A DNA stretch of 64,000 bases, from contig NZ_CP092431.1 of assembly GCF_022385335.1 (NCBI RefSeq), forward strand, positions 1,054,001 to 1,118,000. The letters run 5' to 3'. The DNA comes from Streptomyces deccanensis (lineage in GTDB: Bacteria; Actinomycetota; Actinomycetes; Streptomycetales; Streptomycetaceae). The translations under genes and the position numbers were made by a program. Position 1 is the first letter of the stretch. Every line of letters starts with the position of its first letter. This document shows, piece after piece, positions 26,654 through 35,949 of this stretch. Below the pieces are notes generated by a model that did not search any database, was not told the origin of the DNA, and saw only the letters and a list, made by a program, of their open reading frames with translations.

Positions 26654-27658
26654 TCAGTCCTGGAGCCAGGGGGCCGGCATGCCGCCGCGCTTGAGGGTGG
26701 TGAGGACGAGGGAGACGTCGATCGCCGCCACGTCGGTCAGCCACGGGGAGCGGGTGACGAAGGCGTGGAGGGCGGTCTCGTCGGGGAACGCGGTGAGGGC
26801 GAGGAGTTGGCGTGCGCCGGTGACGAAGCTGGCGTAGCGGACGTGGGCGGAGTCGGCGAGGGCCGCCGTCACGGTGTCGACGCGGGCCGGGGGTGTGCGG
26901 ACCCAGAGGACGGCCTCGACGGGCAGTCCGAGCACGGCGGGTTCGATGACGGCGCGGATGCGGACCTTGCCCTCGCGCCGTAATGCGCCGAGGCGTCGTC
27001 TCGCGGTGGCCTCCGACACGCCCGAGACGCGCGCGAGTTCGTCGTAGGTGCGGCGCCCGTCGTCGGCGAGGGCGTGCAGCAACAGGCGGTCGGCGCGGGA
27101 GAGTTCGGTGGGTGTCTCGCCGGCCGGCAGCGGATCGGTGACCGGGGTCGACGCGGCGTCGGCGTGGTCGGAGCCCTTCAGGGCGGTGATCTCGGCCTCG
27201 GTGAGGAGGCCCGCGTGCCACTCGCGGATGGTGCGGACGTGGCGCAGCACGGGCAGGGTGCGGGTCTCCTCCACGCCCGGCAGACCGGCGAGTTCGTCGA
27301 GCACCAGTCCCGCGAGCCGTTCGCGGGGCCACCGCAGTTCCGCGAGGCAGTCCGGGGTTCCGGTGAGGACGTGGGCGAAGACGCAGTCGGGCCTGCGGGC
27401 CAGCGCGGTGGCGGTGATGCGGGCCCGGCCGGGGGAGCAGCGGACGCCGACGACCACACTGCGGCCGCGCATCGCCATCGCCCCGATCCGCACGAGGCCC
27501 GACTCCAGGAGGCGGGTGCCGCGGCGGACGACGGTGCGTTCGGGCTCGCCGAGGGCCGCCGCGATGCGGTGCCAGGCGGCCCGGCCGTCGATCTGCAGCG
27601 CGCTGATGATGCGCCGGTCCAGTGAATCCGTCACGGGGCCGGTCCGCGGTGCGTCCAT
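26654..27658 (-). CDS. Tandem Lrp/AsnC-family regulator
   Basis: A 334-residue protein made of two Lrp/AsnC units. Helix-turn-helix 1 is near residues 8-55 (DSLDRRIISALQIDGRAAWHRIAAALGEPERTVVRRGTRLLESGLV). Helix-turn-helix 2 is near 175-225 (LSRADRLLLHALADDGRRTYDELARVSGVSEATARRRLGALRREGKV). Each is followed by a RAM-like ligand domain. Lrp proteins sense amino acids or related nitrogen compounds. It is divergent from the Nramp-like transporter and amidase operon, which it probably controls. The ATG at 27658 is the natural start; the frame stays open far upstream only because of the GC bias. Confidence 0.83.
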   Translation of the reverse strand: MDAPRTGPVTDSLDRRIISALQIDGRAAWHRIAAALGEPERTVVRRGTRLLESGLVRIGAMAMRGRSVVVGVRCSPGRARITATALARRPDCVFAHVLTGTPDCLAELRWPRERLAGLVLDELAGLPGVEETRTLPVLRHVRTIREWHAGLLTEAEITALKGSDHADAASTPVTDPLPAGETPTELSRADRLLLHALADDGRRTYDELARVSGVSEATARRRLGALRREGKVRIRAVIEPAVLGLPVEAVLWVRTPPARVDTVTAALADSAHVRYASFVTGARQLLALTAFPDETALHAFVTRSPWLTDVAAIDVSLVLTTLKRGGMPAPWLQD

Positions 27659-27860
27659 CGGCCCCAGAGTATGGCGGATTCCGTCAACTCCGCAGGGCTT
27701 CTTGTTCCCTTCCGTCGCCGTGACCCAGCCTGCCGTGAAGTGAATCGCCCGGTTCCGCACGGTCTCCCCGCCGTGCGGACCGCGCCCCGTCCCCCGAGGC
27801 CCGCACGCGCAGCGCGCGCCCATGACTCCCGTGACTCCCCGATCTACGGAGATGGTCGAC

Positions 27861-29183
27861 GTGACCGCGACTCCCGGCAGTCCCCCGCGCTCCCCGGCGG
27901 CCGAGGCCACCCCGCCGGTGCCGCTCCGCCCGCCGCGCGCCCGGCGGGTCCGCCCGGCTCTGCTGGGTCCCGGGCTGGTGCTGGCGGCCGCCAGTGTGGG
28001 TGCCGGGGACATGGTGACGTCGCTCGCGGGCGCGGCCGGGTACGGCATGGCGCTGATGTGGGCCATCGTCATCGGTGTCGTCCTGAAGTACGCGCTGACC
28101 GAGGCGGTGGGCCGGCTGTACCTGGCCACCGGGCAGACGGTGATCGCCGGCCTGCGGTCGGCCGCCCGCTGGCTCCCGGCGGCGTTCCTGCTCTTCGTAC
28201 TGGTCATCGGGCTGCTGTACGGGGCGGCGCTCGGCTCGGTGGCGTCCCTGGCGCTGTCCACGCTGTTCCCCGTACTGCCCGTCAGGCCCGTGGCCGTCGC
28301 CGTCGCGCTCACGGCGGCGGCGATCGTGTACCTCGGGCGGTACGCGGTGTTCGAGCGGGTGATGAGCGTCTTCCTGCTCGCCAAGTTCCTCGGCATGGCC
28401 GTCCTGGCGGTGGCCACGCTCGCCACCGCCGACGATGTGCCCGCTCTGCTCGGCACCCTGCGCCCGAGGCTGCCGGCGGGTGACGTGGTGACGGTGCTGG
28501 CGCTCATCGGCGGCGTGGGCGGGACGGCCGGGATCGCCTCGTACAGCTACTGGATGCGGGAGAAGGGCTGGGCGGACGGGAGCCGGCTGCGGCTGATGCG
28601 GACGGACTCGGCGGTGAGCTACGGCGTCACGCTGCTGTTCGTGCTCTGTACGACGGTGGTGGGCACGGGCCTGCTGTACGGCACGGGCGGCAGCATCACG
28701 GGCGGCGAGGGGCTGGCCGCGCTCGCCGATCCGCTCGGCGCCGATCTGGGGTCCGTGGCCCGCGTGCTGTTCCTGGGCACGTTCTTCCTGGTGACGCTGA
28801 GCGCGCTGGTCGGTGGCTTCAACGGTCTGTGCTACCTGCTGGCCGACTCGCTGCGGACGCTGCGAGGCGTCCCGGACGCCGAGGCGGAGCCGCACATCGC
28901 GCAGCACGGGCGCCCGTTCCGGCTGTTCCTCCTCTACTGCGCCGTCACCTCGGTCGCCGTCATCTTCCTGGGCCGGCCGGTGTCCCTGGTGCTCACCTAC
29001 GCCGCCGTCGGCTCGCTGATCCTGCCGTTGCTCTCCGGCGCGCTGCTGGTGCTGCTCAACCGCCGGGGCGTGGAGCCGGCGCTGCGCAACCGGACCATGT
29101 CGAACACGCTGCTGGGCGGCTCGTTCGTGCTCTTCGGAGTGCTCGCGGTCGTCCAGCTCAAGGAGTCCCTGGGAGGGGCGTGA
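27861..29183 (+). CDS. Nramp-superfamily transporter lacking the canonical metal motif
   Basis: About 440 residues with eleven hydrophobic helices in the APC/Nramp fold. The first helix begins LLGPGLVLAAASVGAGDMVTSLAGAAGYGM, where classical Nramp manganese/iron carriers have DPGN; here that motif is replaced by SVGAGDMV. Helix 6 reads VLALIGGVGGTAGIASYSYWMREKGW and has no MPH motif. So a divalent metal may not be the substrate. The stop overlaps the amidase start (GTGA), so carrier and amidase are coupled, and a tandem Lrp regulator is divergent. The GTG at 27861 is chosen because GGAG lies nine bases before it; ATG codons at 27822 and 27852 are alternatives. Confidence 0.75.
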   Translation: MTATPGSPPRSPAAEATPPVPLRPPRARRVRPALLGPGLVLAAASVGAGDMVTSLAGAAGYGMALMWAIVIGVVLKYALTEAVGRLYLATGQTVIAGLRSAARWLPAAFLLFVLVIGLLYGAALGSVASLALSTLFPVLPVRPVAVAVALTAAAIVYLGRYAVFERVMSVFLLAKFLGMAVLAVATLATADDVPALLGTLRPRLPAGDVVTVLALIGGVGGTAGIASYSYWMREKGWADGSRLRLMRTDSAVSYGVTLLFVLCTTVVGTGLLYGTGGSITGGEGLAALADPLGADLGSVARVLFLGTFFLVTLSALVGGFNGLCYLLADSLRTLRGVPDAEAEPHIAQHGRPFRLFLLYCAVTSVAVIFLGRPVSLVLTYAAVGSLILPLLSGALLVLLNRRGVEPALRNRTMSNTLLGGSFVLFGVLAVVQLKESLGGA

Positions 29184-30679
29184 ACCACCTCGTGCGTCAT
29201 CTCGTCGACCATTCCGACAAGTACCCCGTGAACCCGACGGGCGACGCGGAGCCGTCGGAGGACCTGTGCTTCCGGACCGCGTACGAGCTCGCCGTGGCGC
29301 TGGCCCGGCGCGAGATCTCGGCGCGGGAGGTGGTGACGGCCCATCTGGAGCGGATCGAGCGGGTCGATCCCGCGGTGAACGCGATCGTGACGCTGGTGGC
29401 CGACCGGGCGCTGGAGCAGGCGTCCGAGGCGGACGACCGGATGGCGGCCGGTGAGCCGGTCGGTCCACTGCACGGGCTGCCCGTCGCGCACAAGGACCTG
29501 CACGACACGGCGGGCATCCGGACGACGTCCGGTTCACCGATCTTCGCCGAGCGGGTGCCCGACCAGGATCATCTGGTCGTCGAGCGGCTGCGGAAGGCGG
29601 GCGCGATCACGCTCGGGAAGACCAACGTCCCCGAACTGGGCCTGGGTTCGCACACCGTCAACCCCGTCTTCGGGGCCACCCGCAACCCGTACGACCTCTC
29701 CCGCAGCGCGGGCGGCAGCAGTGGCGGGGCGGGGGCGGCCCTGGCGTGCGGGATGCAGCCCATCGCGGACGGCAGCGACACCGGCGGCTCGCTGCGCAAC
29801 CCGGCCTCCTTCAACAACGTCGTCGGGCTGCGCCCGTCGCCGGGCCGGGTGCCGTCCTGGCCCGAGCGGGCGCCCTGGGGACAGCTGTCGGTGAAGGGGC
29901 CGATGGCGCGGACCGTGGCGGACGTCGCGCTGACCCTGTCGGTGCTGGCGGGCCCGGATCCCCGCGATCCCCGCTCCCTCCAGACGCCCGGTGCCACCTT
30001 CGCCTGGCAACTCGACGGTGATGTGCGGGGGTTGCGGGTCGCCTTCTCGCCCGATCTCGGTGGGGCCGTGCCCGTCGACCCGGAGGTGCGGGAGGCGCTG
30101 CGGCCGGCGCCGGAGGTGTTCGCCGCGCTGGGCTGCGAGGTCGAGGAGGCCTGCCCGGACCTGCGCGGCGCGGACGAGGTGTTCCTCGCCCAGCGGGCCT
30201 GGCAGGTGGAGCTCTCCTACGGGGCGCTGCTGGACGAGCACCGCGACCGGCTCGCCCCGGACGTGGTCTGGAACATCGAGGAGGGCCGCAGGCTCGGCGG
30301 CCCCGACCTCGGGCGGGCCCAGGCGCTGCACGGCGCGCTCTACCACCGGGTGCGCGAGTTCTTCGAGCGGTACGACCTGCTGTTGCTGCCGGTCAGTCAG
30401 GTCGCGCCCTTCGACATCGGGCTGGCGTACCCGACGGTCGTGGACGGCACCCCGATGGAGACCTATCTCGACTGGATGCGCTCGGCGTATCTGATCTCCG
30501 TCACGGGCTGCCCGGCCCTGTCCGTGCCGGCCGGGTTCACTCCGGGGGGTCTGCCGGTCGGGCTGCAGATCGTGGGCCCGCACCGGCGGGACTGGTCGGT
30601 CCTGAAGGCCGGGTACGCCTTCGAGCGGGCGACGCGGGTCGGGGAGCGGCGGCCTCCGGTGGTGTCGGCCGCCGGCTGA
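29180..30679 (+). CDS. Amidase-signature family amidase
   Basis: A 499-residue amidase hydrolysing a carboxamide to acid and ammonia. The catalytic Ser-cisSer-Lys triad is complete: K105 (PVAHKD), S180 (AGGSSGG) and S204 (SDTGGSLRNPA). The rest of the signature region and the C-terminal CPALSVPAGFTPGGLPVGLQIVGP are canonical. No signal peptide is present, so it acts in the cytosol. The GTG start overlaps the stop of the transporter gene (GTGA), giving translational coupling; GGGAGG sits close upstream. The pairing suggests the carrier brings in the amide substrate, which remains unknown. Confidence 0.86.
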   Translation: MNHLVRHLVDHSDKYPVNPTGDAEPSEDLCFRTAYELAVALARREISAREVVTAHLERIERVDPAVNAIVTLVADRALEQASEADDRMAAGEPVGPLHGLPVAHKDLHDTAGIRTTSGSPIFAERVPDQDHLVVERLRKAGAITLGKTNVPELGLGSHTVNPVFGATRNPYDLSRSAGGSSGGAGAALACGMQPIADGSDTGGSLRNPASFNNVVGLRPSPGRVPSWPERAPWGQLSVKGPMARTVADVALTLSVLAGPDPRDPRSLQTPGATFAWQLDGDVRGLRVAFSPDLGGAVPVDPEVREALRPAPEVFAALGCEVEEACPDLRGADEVFLAQRAWQVELSYGALLDEHRDRLAPDVVWNIEEGRRLGGPDLGRAQALHGALYHRVREFFERYDLLLLPVSQVAPFDIGLAYPTVVDGTPMETYLDWMRSAYLISVTGCPALSVPAGFTPGGLPVGLQIVGPHRRDWSVLKAGYAFERATRVGERRPPVVSAAG

Positions 30680-30695
30680 GTGCCGGGCCGCCCCG

Positions 30696-31664
30696 TCAGT
30701 GCGTGTGGTCGGCCGGGGGTTCCTCCACCGGGTTCGATGCGGCCGTTTCCCCTGCGTCGACCGTGAACGCCGCCGTGTGGACCTTGCCCTCGTGCTTGAA
30801 GTCCAGGAAGAGCCGGTAGGAGCCGGCGCTGGGGGCGGTGGCCGTGAAGGAGATGTCCGGGCCGGGCTCGGTGGTGCCGTCGCCGGGCTCGCCGTTCGGG
30901 TGGACGTGCAGGTAGGCGAGGTCGCCGGAGCGCAGGGCGACCAGGTGGCCGTACGCGCCGAGGTAGGGCTGGAGGTCGGTGACGGGCCGGCCGTCGCGGG
31001 AGACCTTCAGCTTCAGTTCGCTCGCGGCGCCCGGACGCAGACCGCCGTCCAGTTCGACGTCGTAGCCGTTGACCTCGGCGGTGTCACGCGGTGCCGGCAG
31101 CTTGTTCGGCTTGTACGTCCCCGAGGCCCCGAGGTCGGCGCCGAGGGTGAGGTTCTCGGCGTCCTCGCCGGCCGGGGTGAAGTCGGCGAAGACGCGGTAG
31201 CCGCCGGCCTCGGGCAGGTCGACGGGGGTGCTCCAGGTGCCGTCGGCGGCTCGGGTGGGGTGCAGATGGCGGTAGGTGACCAGGTCGCGTGAGGCGACGA
31301 TGAGGTGGAGTTCCTTGTCGTGCTCGCGCTGGTACGCGGTGACGGCGCGTCCCTCGGCGTCCCGGATGACGAAGCGCAGCTCGGCGCGGTCCCCGGCGGT
31401 GACGCTCGGGGTGCGCAGGTCGAGGGTGTAGCCGCCCTCGGAGATCTGCAGTCCGCCGGCCGGGGCGGACGCGTGTGCGCCCGCGCCCTCTCCGGGGTCC
31501 GGTGACTGGTCCGGTGACTCCTCGGTGTGGCCGTCGTGGCGCGCGGGCTCGCTCTTCGCGGTGTCCGTCACGACGGGTTCGACGCCCTTGCCCACGCCGT
31601 AGGCGGCGCCGAACGTCGCGGCCAGCGCGGCGGCGTAGGCGGTGATCCTCAGTCCGGTGTTCAT
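30696..31664 (-). CDS. Exported His-rich copper-associated protein
   Basis: A 322-residue protein with an N-terminal hydrophobic segment (residues 5-25, signal anchor or signal peptide), an acidic/His linker (HDGHTEESPDQSPDPGEG) and two similar immunoglobulin-like domains. Each has a strand rich in histidine: LVTYRHLHPTRAADGTW and LAYLHVHPNGEPGD. It ends ADHTH. These are candidate metal ligands. I recognise it as the protein commonly placed opposite copA in Streptomyces; exact function is unknown, copper binding outside the membrane being likely. It is divergent from copA, and its promoter carries its own CsoR-type operator. Confidence 0.72.
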   Translation of the reverse strand: MNTGLRITAYAAALAATFGAAYGVGKGVEPVVTDTAKSEPARHDGHTEESPDQSPDPGEGAGAHASAPAGGLQISEGGYTLDLRTPSVTAGDRAELRFVIRDAEGRAVTAYQREHDKELHLIVASRDLVTYRHLHPTRAADGTWSTPVDLPEAGGYRVFADFTPAGEDAENLTLGADLGASGTYKPNKLPAPRDTAEVNGYDVELDGGLRPGAASELKLKVSRDGRPVTDLQPYLGAYGHLVALRSGDLAYLHVHPNGEPGDGTTEPGPDISFTATAPSAGSYRLFLDFKHEGKVHTAAFTVDAGETAASNPVEEPPADHTH

Positions 31665-31701
31665 GGCCGTCTCCTTCGAGGTCCGGGTCTCCACACAGCT
31701 C

Positions 31702-31729
31702 ACCATACCCCCAGGGGGTATGGAGTCAA
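31702..31729 (-). promoter_or_regulatory. Promoter of the His-rich protein gene
   Basis: On the minus strand TTGACT (31724-31729) and TATGGT (31702-31707) are 16 bases apart, about 38 bases before the ATG. The spacer and -10 are covered by the CsoR-type operator. Confidence 0.65.
31703..31723. promoter_or_regulatory. CsoR-type copper operator 1
   Basis: A perfect inverted repeat: ten-base arms CCATACCCCC and GGGGGTATGG around a central A. The TACCCC/GGGGTA G-tract palindrome is the known signature of CsoR-family Cu(I) repressors. It overlaps the leftward promoter of the His-rich protein gene. Confidence 0.85.
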
Positions 31730-31742
31730 GCGCTGGGACGAC

Positions 31743-31771
31743 TTGCCTAGGATACCCCTGAGGGGTATACA
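31743..31771 (+). promoter_or_regulatory. copA promoter
   Basis: TTGCCT (31743-31748) and TATACA (31766-31771) are separated by 17 bases. The start of copA is about 70 bases further on. Confidence 0.65.
31752..31768. promoter_or_regulatory. CsoR-type copper operator 2
   Basis: ATACCCCTGAGGGGTAT is an eight-base inverted repeat around a central G, filling the copA spacer and reaching into the -10. A weaker element GGATAC-N9-GTATCC lies at 31787-31807; it keeps the outer arms but lacks the symmetric G-tract. No csoR gene is in this window. Confidence 0.83.
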
Positions 31772-31844
31772 GGAGGCGAACCGCAAGGATACCCCCGCCC
31801 CGTATCCATGAAGATCGCCGCCCACGCCGTACGAGGGAGCAGCC

Positions 31845-34139
31845 ATGACCGTCACCAGGACCGGGACCGGAACCGCCGCGGAGGTGGAGCTCGCCATCGG
31901 CGGTATGACCTGCGCCTCCTGCGCCGCCCGCGTCGAGAAGAAGCTGAACCGCATGGAGGGCGTCACCGCGACGGTCAACTACGCCACCGAGAAGGCCAAG
32001 GTCAGCTACACCGACGAGGTCTCGGTACGGGACCTGATCGCCACCGTGGAGGCGACCGGCTACACGGCACGCGAGCCCGCACCACCCGCCCGGACCGAGT
32101 TCGACGGCACGGACGGCAAGGACGGCAAGGACGGCGGAGGCGACTCGGCGGACGACGAGCTGCGGCCGCTCCGGCAGCGCCTGACCACCGCCGTGGTCCT
32201 GGCTGTGCCCGTCATCGCGATGGCCATGATCCCGGCACTGCAGTTCGAGTACTGGCAGTGGCTGTCCCTGACGCTGGCGGCGCCCGTGGTGACGTACGCG
32301 GGGTGGCCCTTCCACCGCGCCGCCTGGACGAACGCCCGGCACGGGGCCGCCACCATGGACACGCTCATCTCCATCGGCACCCTGGCCGCCTTCGGCTGGT
32401 CGCTGTGGGCGCTGTTCCTCGGCACGGCGGGCACACCGGGCATGACGCACCCCTTCGAGCTGACCATCGTCCGGGGCGACGGCGCCGGCTCGATCTATCT
32501 GGAGGCGGCGGCCGGGGTGACCGCCTTCATCCTCGCCGGGCGCTACTTCGAGGCCCGCTCCAAGCGGAAGGCGGGCGCGGCCCTGCGGGCGCTGCTGGAG
32601 CTGGGCGCGAAGGACGTCACCGTGCTCAGCCGTGAGGGCGGCGAACGCACGGTTCCCGTCGGCGAGTTGCGGGTCGGCGACCGCTTCCTGGTGCGCCCGG
32701 GCGAGAAGATCGCCACCGACGGGACCGTCGTGGAGGGCTCCTCCGCCGTGGACGCGTCCATGCTGACCGGCGAGTCCGTGCCCGTGGAGGTCGCGGTCGG
32801 CGACACGGTCACCGGTGCCACCGTGAACGCGGGCGGGCGTCTGGTGGTCGAGGCCACCAGGATCGGCGCCGACACGCAACTGGCCCGGATGGCGCGACTG
32901 GTGGAGGACGCGCAGAACGGGAAGGCCTCGGCCCAGCGGCTCGCGGACCGTATCTCCGCCGTGTTCGTGCCGATCGTGATCGCCCTCGCCCTGGGCACCC
33001 TCGGCTTCTGGCTCGGCAACGGCGCCGGGCTCACGGCCGCGTTCACCGCCGCCGTCGCCGTACTGATCATCGCCTGCCCCTGCGCCCTGGGGCTCGCCAC
33101 GCCGACCGCGCTGCTGGTCGGCACCGGGCGCGGCGCCCAGCTGGGCATCCTGATCAAGGGCCCGGAGGTGCTGGAGTCCACGCGCGGGGTCGACACCGTC
33201 GTCCTCGACAAGACCGGCACCGTCACCACCGGCCGGATGACCCTGCTGGCCGTGCACCCCGCCGACGGCACCGTCGAGGCCGACGTGCTGCGCCTGGCGG
33301 GCGCGGTGGAGCACGCCTCCGAGCACCCGGTCGCCCGTGCCGTCGCCGAGGGCGCCCTGGCCCGGCTCGGCTCGCTGCCCACGCCGGAGGACTTCGCGAA
33401 CGTGCCCGGCCTCGGGGTCCAGGGTGTCGTCGACGGTCACGCGGTCCTCGTCGGCCGCGCACGGCTCCTCGCCGACTGGGCCATGGAACCGCCGACGGAC
33501 CTGCGGCGGGCGATGGAACGGGCCGAGACCTCCGGCCGCACGGCCGTCGTGGTCGCCTGGGACGGCGAGGTCCGCGCGGTCCTCGAAGTCGCCGACGCGG
33601 TGAAGGAGACCAGCGCCGAGGCGATCGCGCGGCTGCGCGCGCTCGGCCTCACCCCGATCCTGCTGACCGGGGACAACCGGGCCGTGGCGGAGTCCGTCGC
33701 CCGCGAGGTCGGGATCGCGCCGGGGGACGTGATCGCGGAGGTGCTGCCGCAGGACAAGGTCGCGGTCGTCGAGCGCCTTCAGGGCGAGGGCCGTTCGGTC
33801 GCGATGGTCGGGGACGGCGTCAACGACGCGGCCGCCCTCGCGCAGGCCGACCTGGGGCTGGCGATGGGCACGGGCACGGACGCCGCGATCGAGGCGAGCG
33901 ATCTGACCCTCGTCCGGGGCGACCTGCGCGCGGCGGCCGACGCCATCCGCCTCGCCCGCCGGACCCTCGGCACCATCCGGTCCAACCTGTTCTGGGCCTT
34001 CGCCTACAACGTGGCCGCCCTGCCGCTCGCGGCGGCCGGTCTCCTCAACCCGATGATCGCGGGGGCGGCCATGGCCTTCTCGTCGGTCTTCGTCGTCGGC
34101 AACTCCTTGCGTCTGCGGACGTTCCGGTCGGCCGGCTGA
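31845..34139 (+). CDS. copA: Copper-exporting P1B-type ATPase
   Basis: A 764-residue heavy-metal P-type ATPase. It has one N-terminal HMA domain with the copper-binding GMTCASC (C23, C26), an Asp/Gly/Lys-rich linker (about 85-102), eight transmembrane helices, the intramembrane CPC of the Cu(I) pumps ([15 protein letters not shown], near 409-411), the phosphorylation motif DKTGT near 455, and the hinge [10 protein letters not shown]. The C-terminal helices contain [16 protein letters not shown] and [16 protein letters not shown], as in CopA. It exports Cu(I) from the cytosol. Two CsoR-type operators control this divergent locus. A long hairpin follows the gene. Confidence 0.93.
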   Translation: MTVTRTGTGTAAEVELAIGGMTCASCAARVEKKLNRMEGVTATVNYATEKAKVSYTDEVSVRDLIATVEATGYTAREPAPPARTEFDGTDGKDGKDGGGDSADDELRPLRQRLTTAVVLAVPVIAMAMIPALQFEYWQWLSLTLAAPVVTYAGWPFHRAAWTNARHGAATMDTLISIGTLAAFGWSLWALFLGTAGTPGMTHPFELTIVRGDGAGSIYLEAAAGVTAFILAGRYFEARSKRKAGAALRALLELGAKDVTVLSREGGERTVPVGELRVGDRFLVRPGEKIATDGTVVEGSSAVDASMLTGESVPVEVAVGDTVTGATVNAGGRLVVEATRIGADTQLARMARLVEDAQNGKASAQRLADRISAVFVPIVIALALGTLGFWLGNGAGLTAAFTAAVAVLIIACPCALGLATPTALLVGTGRGAQLGILIKGPEVLESTRGVDTVVLDKTGTVTTGRMTLLAVHPADGTVEADVLRLAGAVEHASEHPVARAVAEGALARLGSLPTPEDFANVPGLGVQGVVDGHAVLVGRARLLADWAMEPPTDLRRAMERAETSGRTAVVVAWDGEVRAVLEVADAVKETSAEAIARLRALGLTPILLTGDNRAVAESVAREVGIAPGDVIAEVLPQDKVAVVERLQGEGRSVAMVGDGVNDAAALAQADLGLAMGTGTDAAIEASDLTLVRGDLRAAADAIRLARRTLGTIRSNLFWAFAYNVAALPLAAAGLLNPMIAGAAMAFSSVFVVGNSLRLRTFRSAG

Positions 34140-34179
34140 ATCAGCCGACCGGGGCCGGGGGCCGTTCCGGCCGGCCTCC

Positions 34180-34222
34180 CGGCCTCGGTGAATTCGCGAC
34201 CTTCGTCAATTCACCGAGGCCG
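34180..34222 (+). terminator. Terminator hairpin after copA
   Basis: CGGCCTCGGTGAATT and AATTCACCGAGGCCG form a perfect 15-base stem with a 13-base loop, 41 bases after the copA stop. No T-run follows. Confidence 0.75.
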
Positions 34223-34451
34223 TGCCCGGCGGGGTCGCGGAGCGATTCGCCCGACGCCCGCGATCCGTTCGGCGAAATCACCGACGAATTGCTGGTTCCG
34301 CTTCATCCGGGGCGGAAATCCCGGAACTGTGCCGTAAATCACAGAGACCGCGCTCGGGAGATCACCTTTGAATACCCGGCGCTCTTGGCGAATTCCGGAC
34401 TACGGTCGGCGGAAAGCCGTCAGGAACGTTGATCGAATTCGACGCGAGCGA
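34223..34451. other. Spacer between copA terminator and next gene
   Basis: The remaining bases of the 312-base gap are A/T-richer than average (34255-34450, with several gaatt and aaatc runs). The flanking genes converge, so no promoter is expected here. I see no gene. Confidence 0.4.
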
Positions 34452-35429
34452 TCACCGAGCGTGACGATCGTCGAGGCGGGCGAGCAGCAGGTTCGGGTCC
34501 CGCAGGGTGAAGAAGGCGCCGCTCGGGACGTAGACCGTCCGGTGGCGCACGGCCACGGAGGTGGGGTTGGAGAGTCCGTCGTCCTGGCTGAGGACGACGG
34601 TGTGGGTGCCGTCCGGGCGGACGAGGGCGACCTCGTTACTCAGGATCAGGGCGGCGAGAACGGTGTCGCCGTGCCCGGTGAAGGCGAAGTCGTCGACCCC
34701 GGCGAGCCCCGTCGCCCTGGTCTCGGGCCTGCCCGCCGAGCCGTCCCGGCGGACGGGGACGCGCAGCAGGGTCCGCCGGTCGGTGTTGGAGACCCATACG
34801 GCGCCGTCGTGGACCTTGAGTCCGTTCGCGCCGACACCGAAGCCGCCCTCCGAGGCGGGCAGGGGCCGGAGGGCGGCGCCCGTGGCCCAGGCCGTGGGCG
34901 TGCCGCCCCGCTGCGGGACGCGCCAGACGGTGCCCAGCACCGAGTCGGCGACGTAGAGCACGCCTCGGCGCTCGTCGAGGCCGAGGGCGTTGGGCAGCCC
35001 GTTCGGCGGCAGCTGGGCGATCTGCCGGGGCGTCCCACCGGGGGTGACACGCCAGACGCCCGTCTTGCGGGTGCCGGTGGCGTAGGTGACGTAGAGCGTG
35101 CCGTCGTGGGCGCGGGCGATGCCGAGGACGACGTCGTCGCCGACCAGGGGCGTCCGCGGGTTCGGCTCGGCGGGCAGCGTGGCGAGGACACGGGTGTGCC
35201 CCTGCTTGGTGACGTGGGCGACCTGACGGGCGGCCGAGAAGGTCAGGTCGGCGGAGCCGTCGGGTTCGAGGGCGATGTTCTCGGGTGTCTGGCCCCGGGT
35301 GATGTCGAAGTGGGCGACGACACGCGGACGGGAGACGATCGGCTCCCCGTCCGGCGGGGGTGCCGCGGCGAGCAGGGCGACGGCGGCGGTGACCGCCGCG
35401 ACGACGGGCAACGGGCGAAGACGGGGCAT
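34452..35429 (-). CDS. Exported beta-propeller protein (SMP-30/NHL-like)
   Basis: A 325-residue protein with a short N-terminal hydrophobic signal (PVVAAVTAAVALLAAAPPP, residues 7-25) and then a six-bladed propeller pattern: repeats such as ENIALEPDGSADLTFS, GIARAHDGTLYVTYAT, NALGLDERRGVLYVADSVLG, GANGLKVHDGAVWVSNTD and TSVAVRHRTVYVPSGAF. This is the SMP-30/gluconolactonase-like or NHL propeller used in lactone hydrolysis or ligand binding; no clear metal-site glutamate/asparagine set can be assigned. The ATG at 35429 has GAGGAGA five bases before it. It is monocistronic, with its 3' end facing copA. Confidence 0.75.
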   Translation of the reverse strand: MPRLRPLPVVAAVTAAVALLAAAPPPDGEPIVSRPRVVAHFDITRGQTPENIALEPDGSADLTFSAARQVAHVTKQGHTRVLATLPAEPNPRTPLVGDDVVLGIARAHDGTLYVTYATGTRKTGVWRVTPGGTPRQIAQLPPNGLPNALGLDERRGVLYVADSVLGTVWRVPQRGGTPTAWATGAALRPLPASEGGFGVGANGLKVHDGAVWVSNTDRRTLLRVPVRRDGSAGRPETRATGLAGVDDFAFTGHGDTVLAALILSNEVALVRPDGTHTVVLSQDDGLSNPTSVAVRHRTVYVPSGAFFTLRDPNLLLARLDDRHAR

Positions 35430-35750
35430 CGGTCTCTCCTCGGGCGGGGCCTGGACGCCTCGGTGGCGGCGCCTCACGACCATGACGGCGCGTCCGTCGA
35501 CGGAAGCGGGAGTCACGGCCGGGCGTTCGCCCACACGGCGCACGGCATGGGGCCGGTCGGGCCCTCGCTGGAGCCCGACCGGGTCGGGTCACACCCATGG
35601 CGAGGGGTCTCGGGTGGCAGACGCGTACGGAAGGGCAGACGGCGGGGGTCGCGCGGCAGCAGCCCCTGTGCCGCCGGGCGACACGAGGGTGGTGCGGCGC
35701 AGCCCCCGTACCGCCGAGTGATCAGCCGCGCATCGGCACCGGCGCCCTCT

Positions 35751-35806
35751 GGCCCGTTCCTGCCCCGCCTCACCCCCCGGCCCGTTGCTGGCCCGCCTCA
35801 CCCCTC
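35751..35806 (+). repeat. Two tandem 28-bp repeats
   Basis: Copy 1 (35751-35778) and copy 2 (35779-35806) both read GGCCCGTT-CTG-CCCGCCTCACCCC with three mismatches. They lie in non-coding C-rich DNA, probably a product of slippage. Confidence 0.6.
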
Positions 35807-35920
35807 GGCCACAGCCGCGCCCCCGGCCACCACCCCCGGGCCACAAACCCGCGACCCGCCCCCGGCCACAGACCCGCCCCGGCCACCACTTCCGGGCCTC
35901 CGCCCGCCCCCCACCGCACC

Positions 35921-35949
35921 TTGCCCCAGCCACGACCCCCGCCTAGCCT
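35921..35949 (+). promoter_or_regulatory. Promoter giving a leaderless MFS transcript
   Basis: TTGCCC (35921-35926) and TAGCCT (35944-35949) are 17 bases apart, a good Streptomyces vegetative promoter. The MFS GTG begins seven bases after the -10, where transcription should start, and no ribosome-binding site exists. Confidence 0.7.

Noticed and set aside
26654..28507. A 617-residue version of the tandem Lrp regulator
   Set aside because: The extra N-terminal sequence overlaps the Nramp-like gene on the other strand and resembles no Lrp protein. The start at 27658 is natural.
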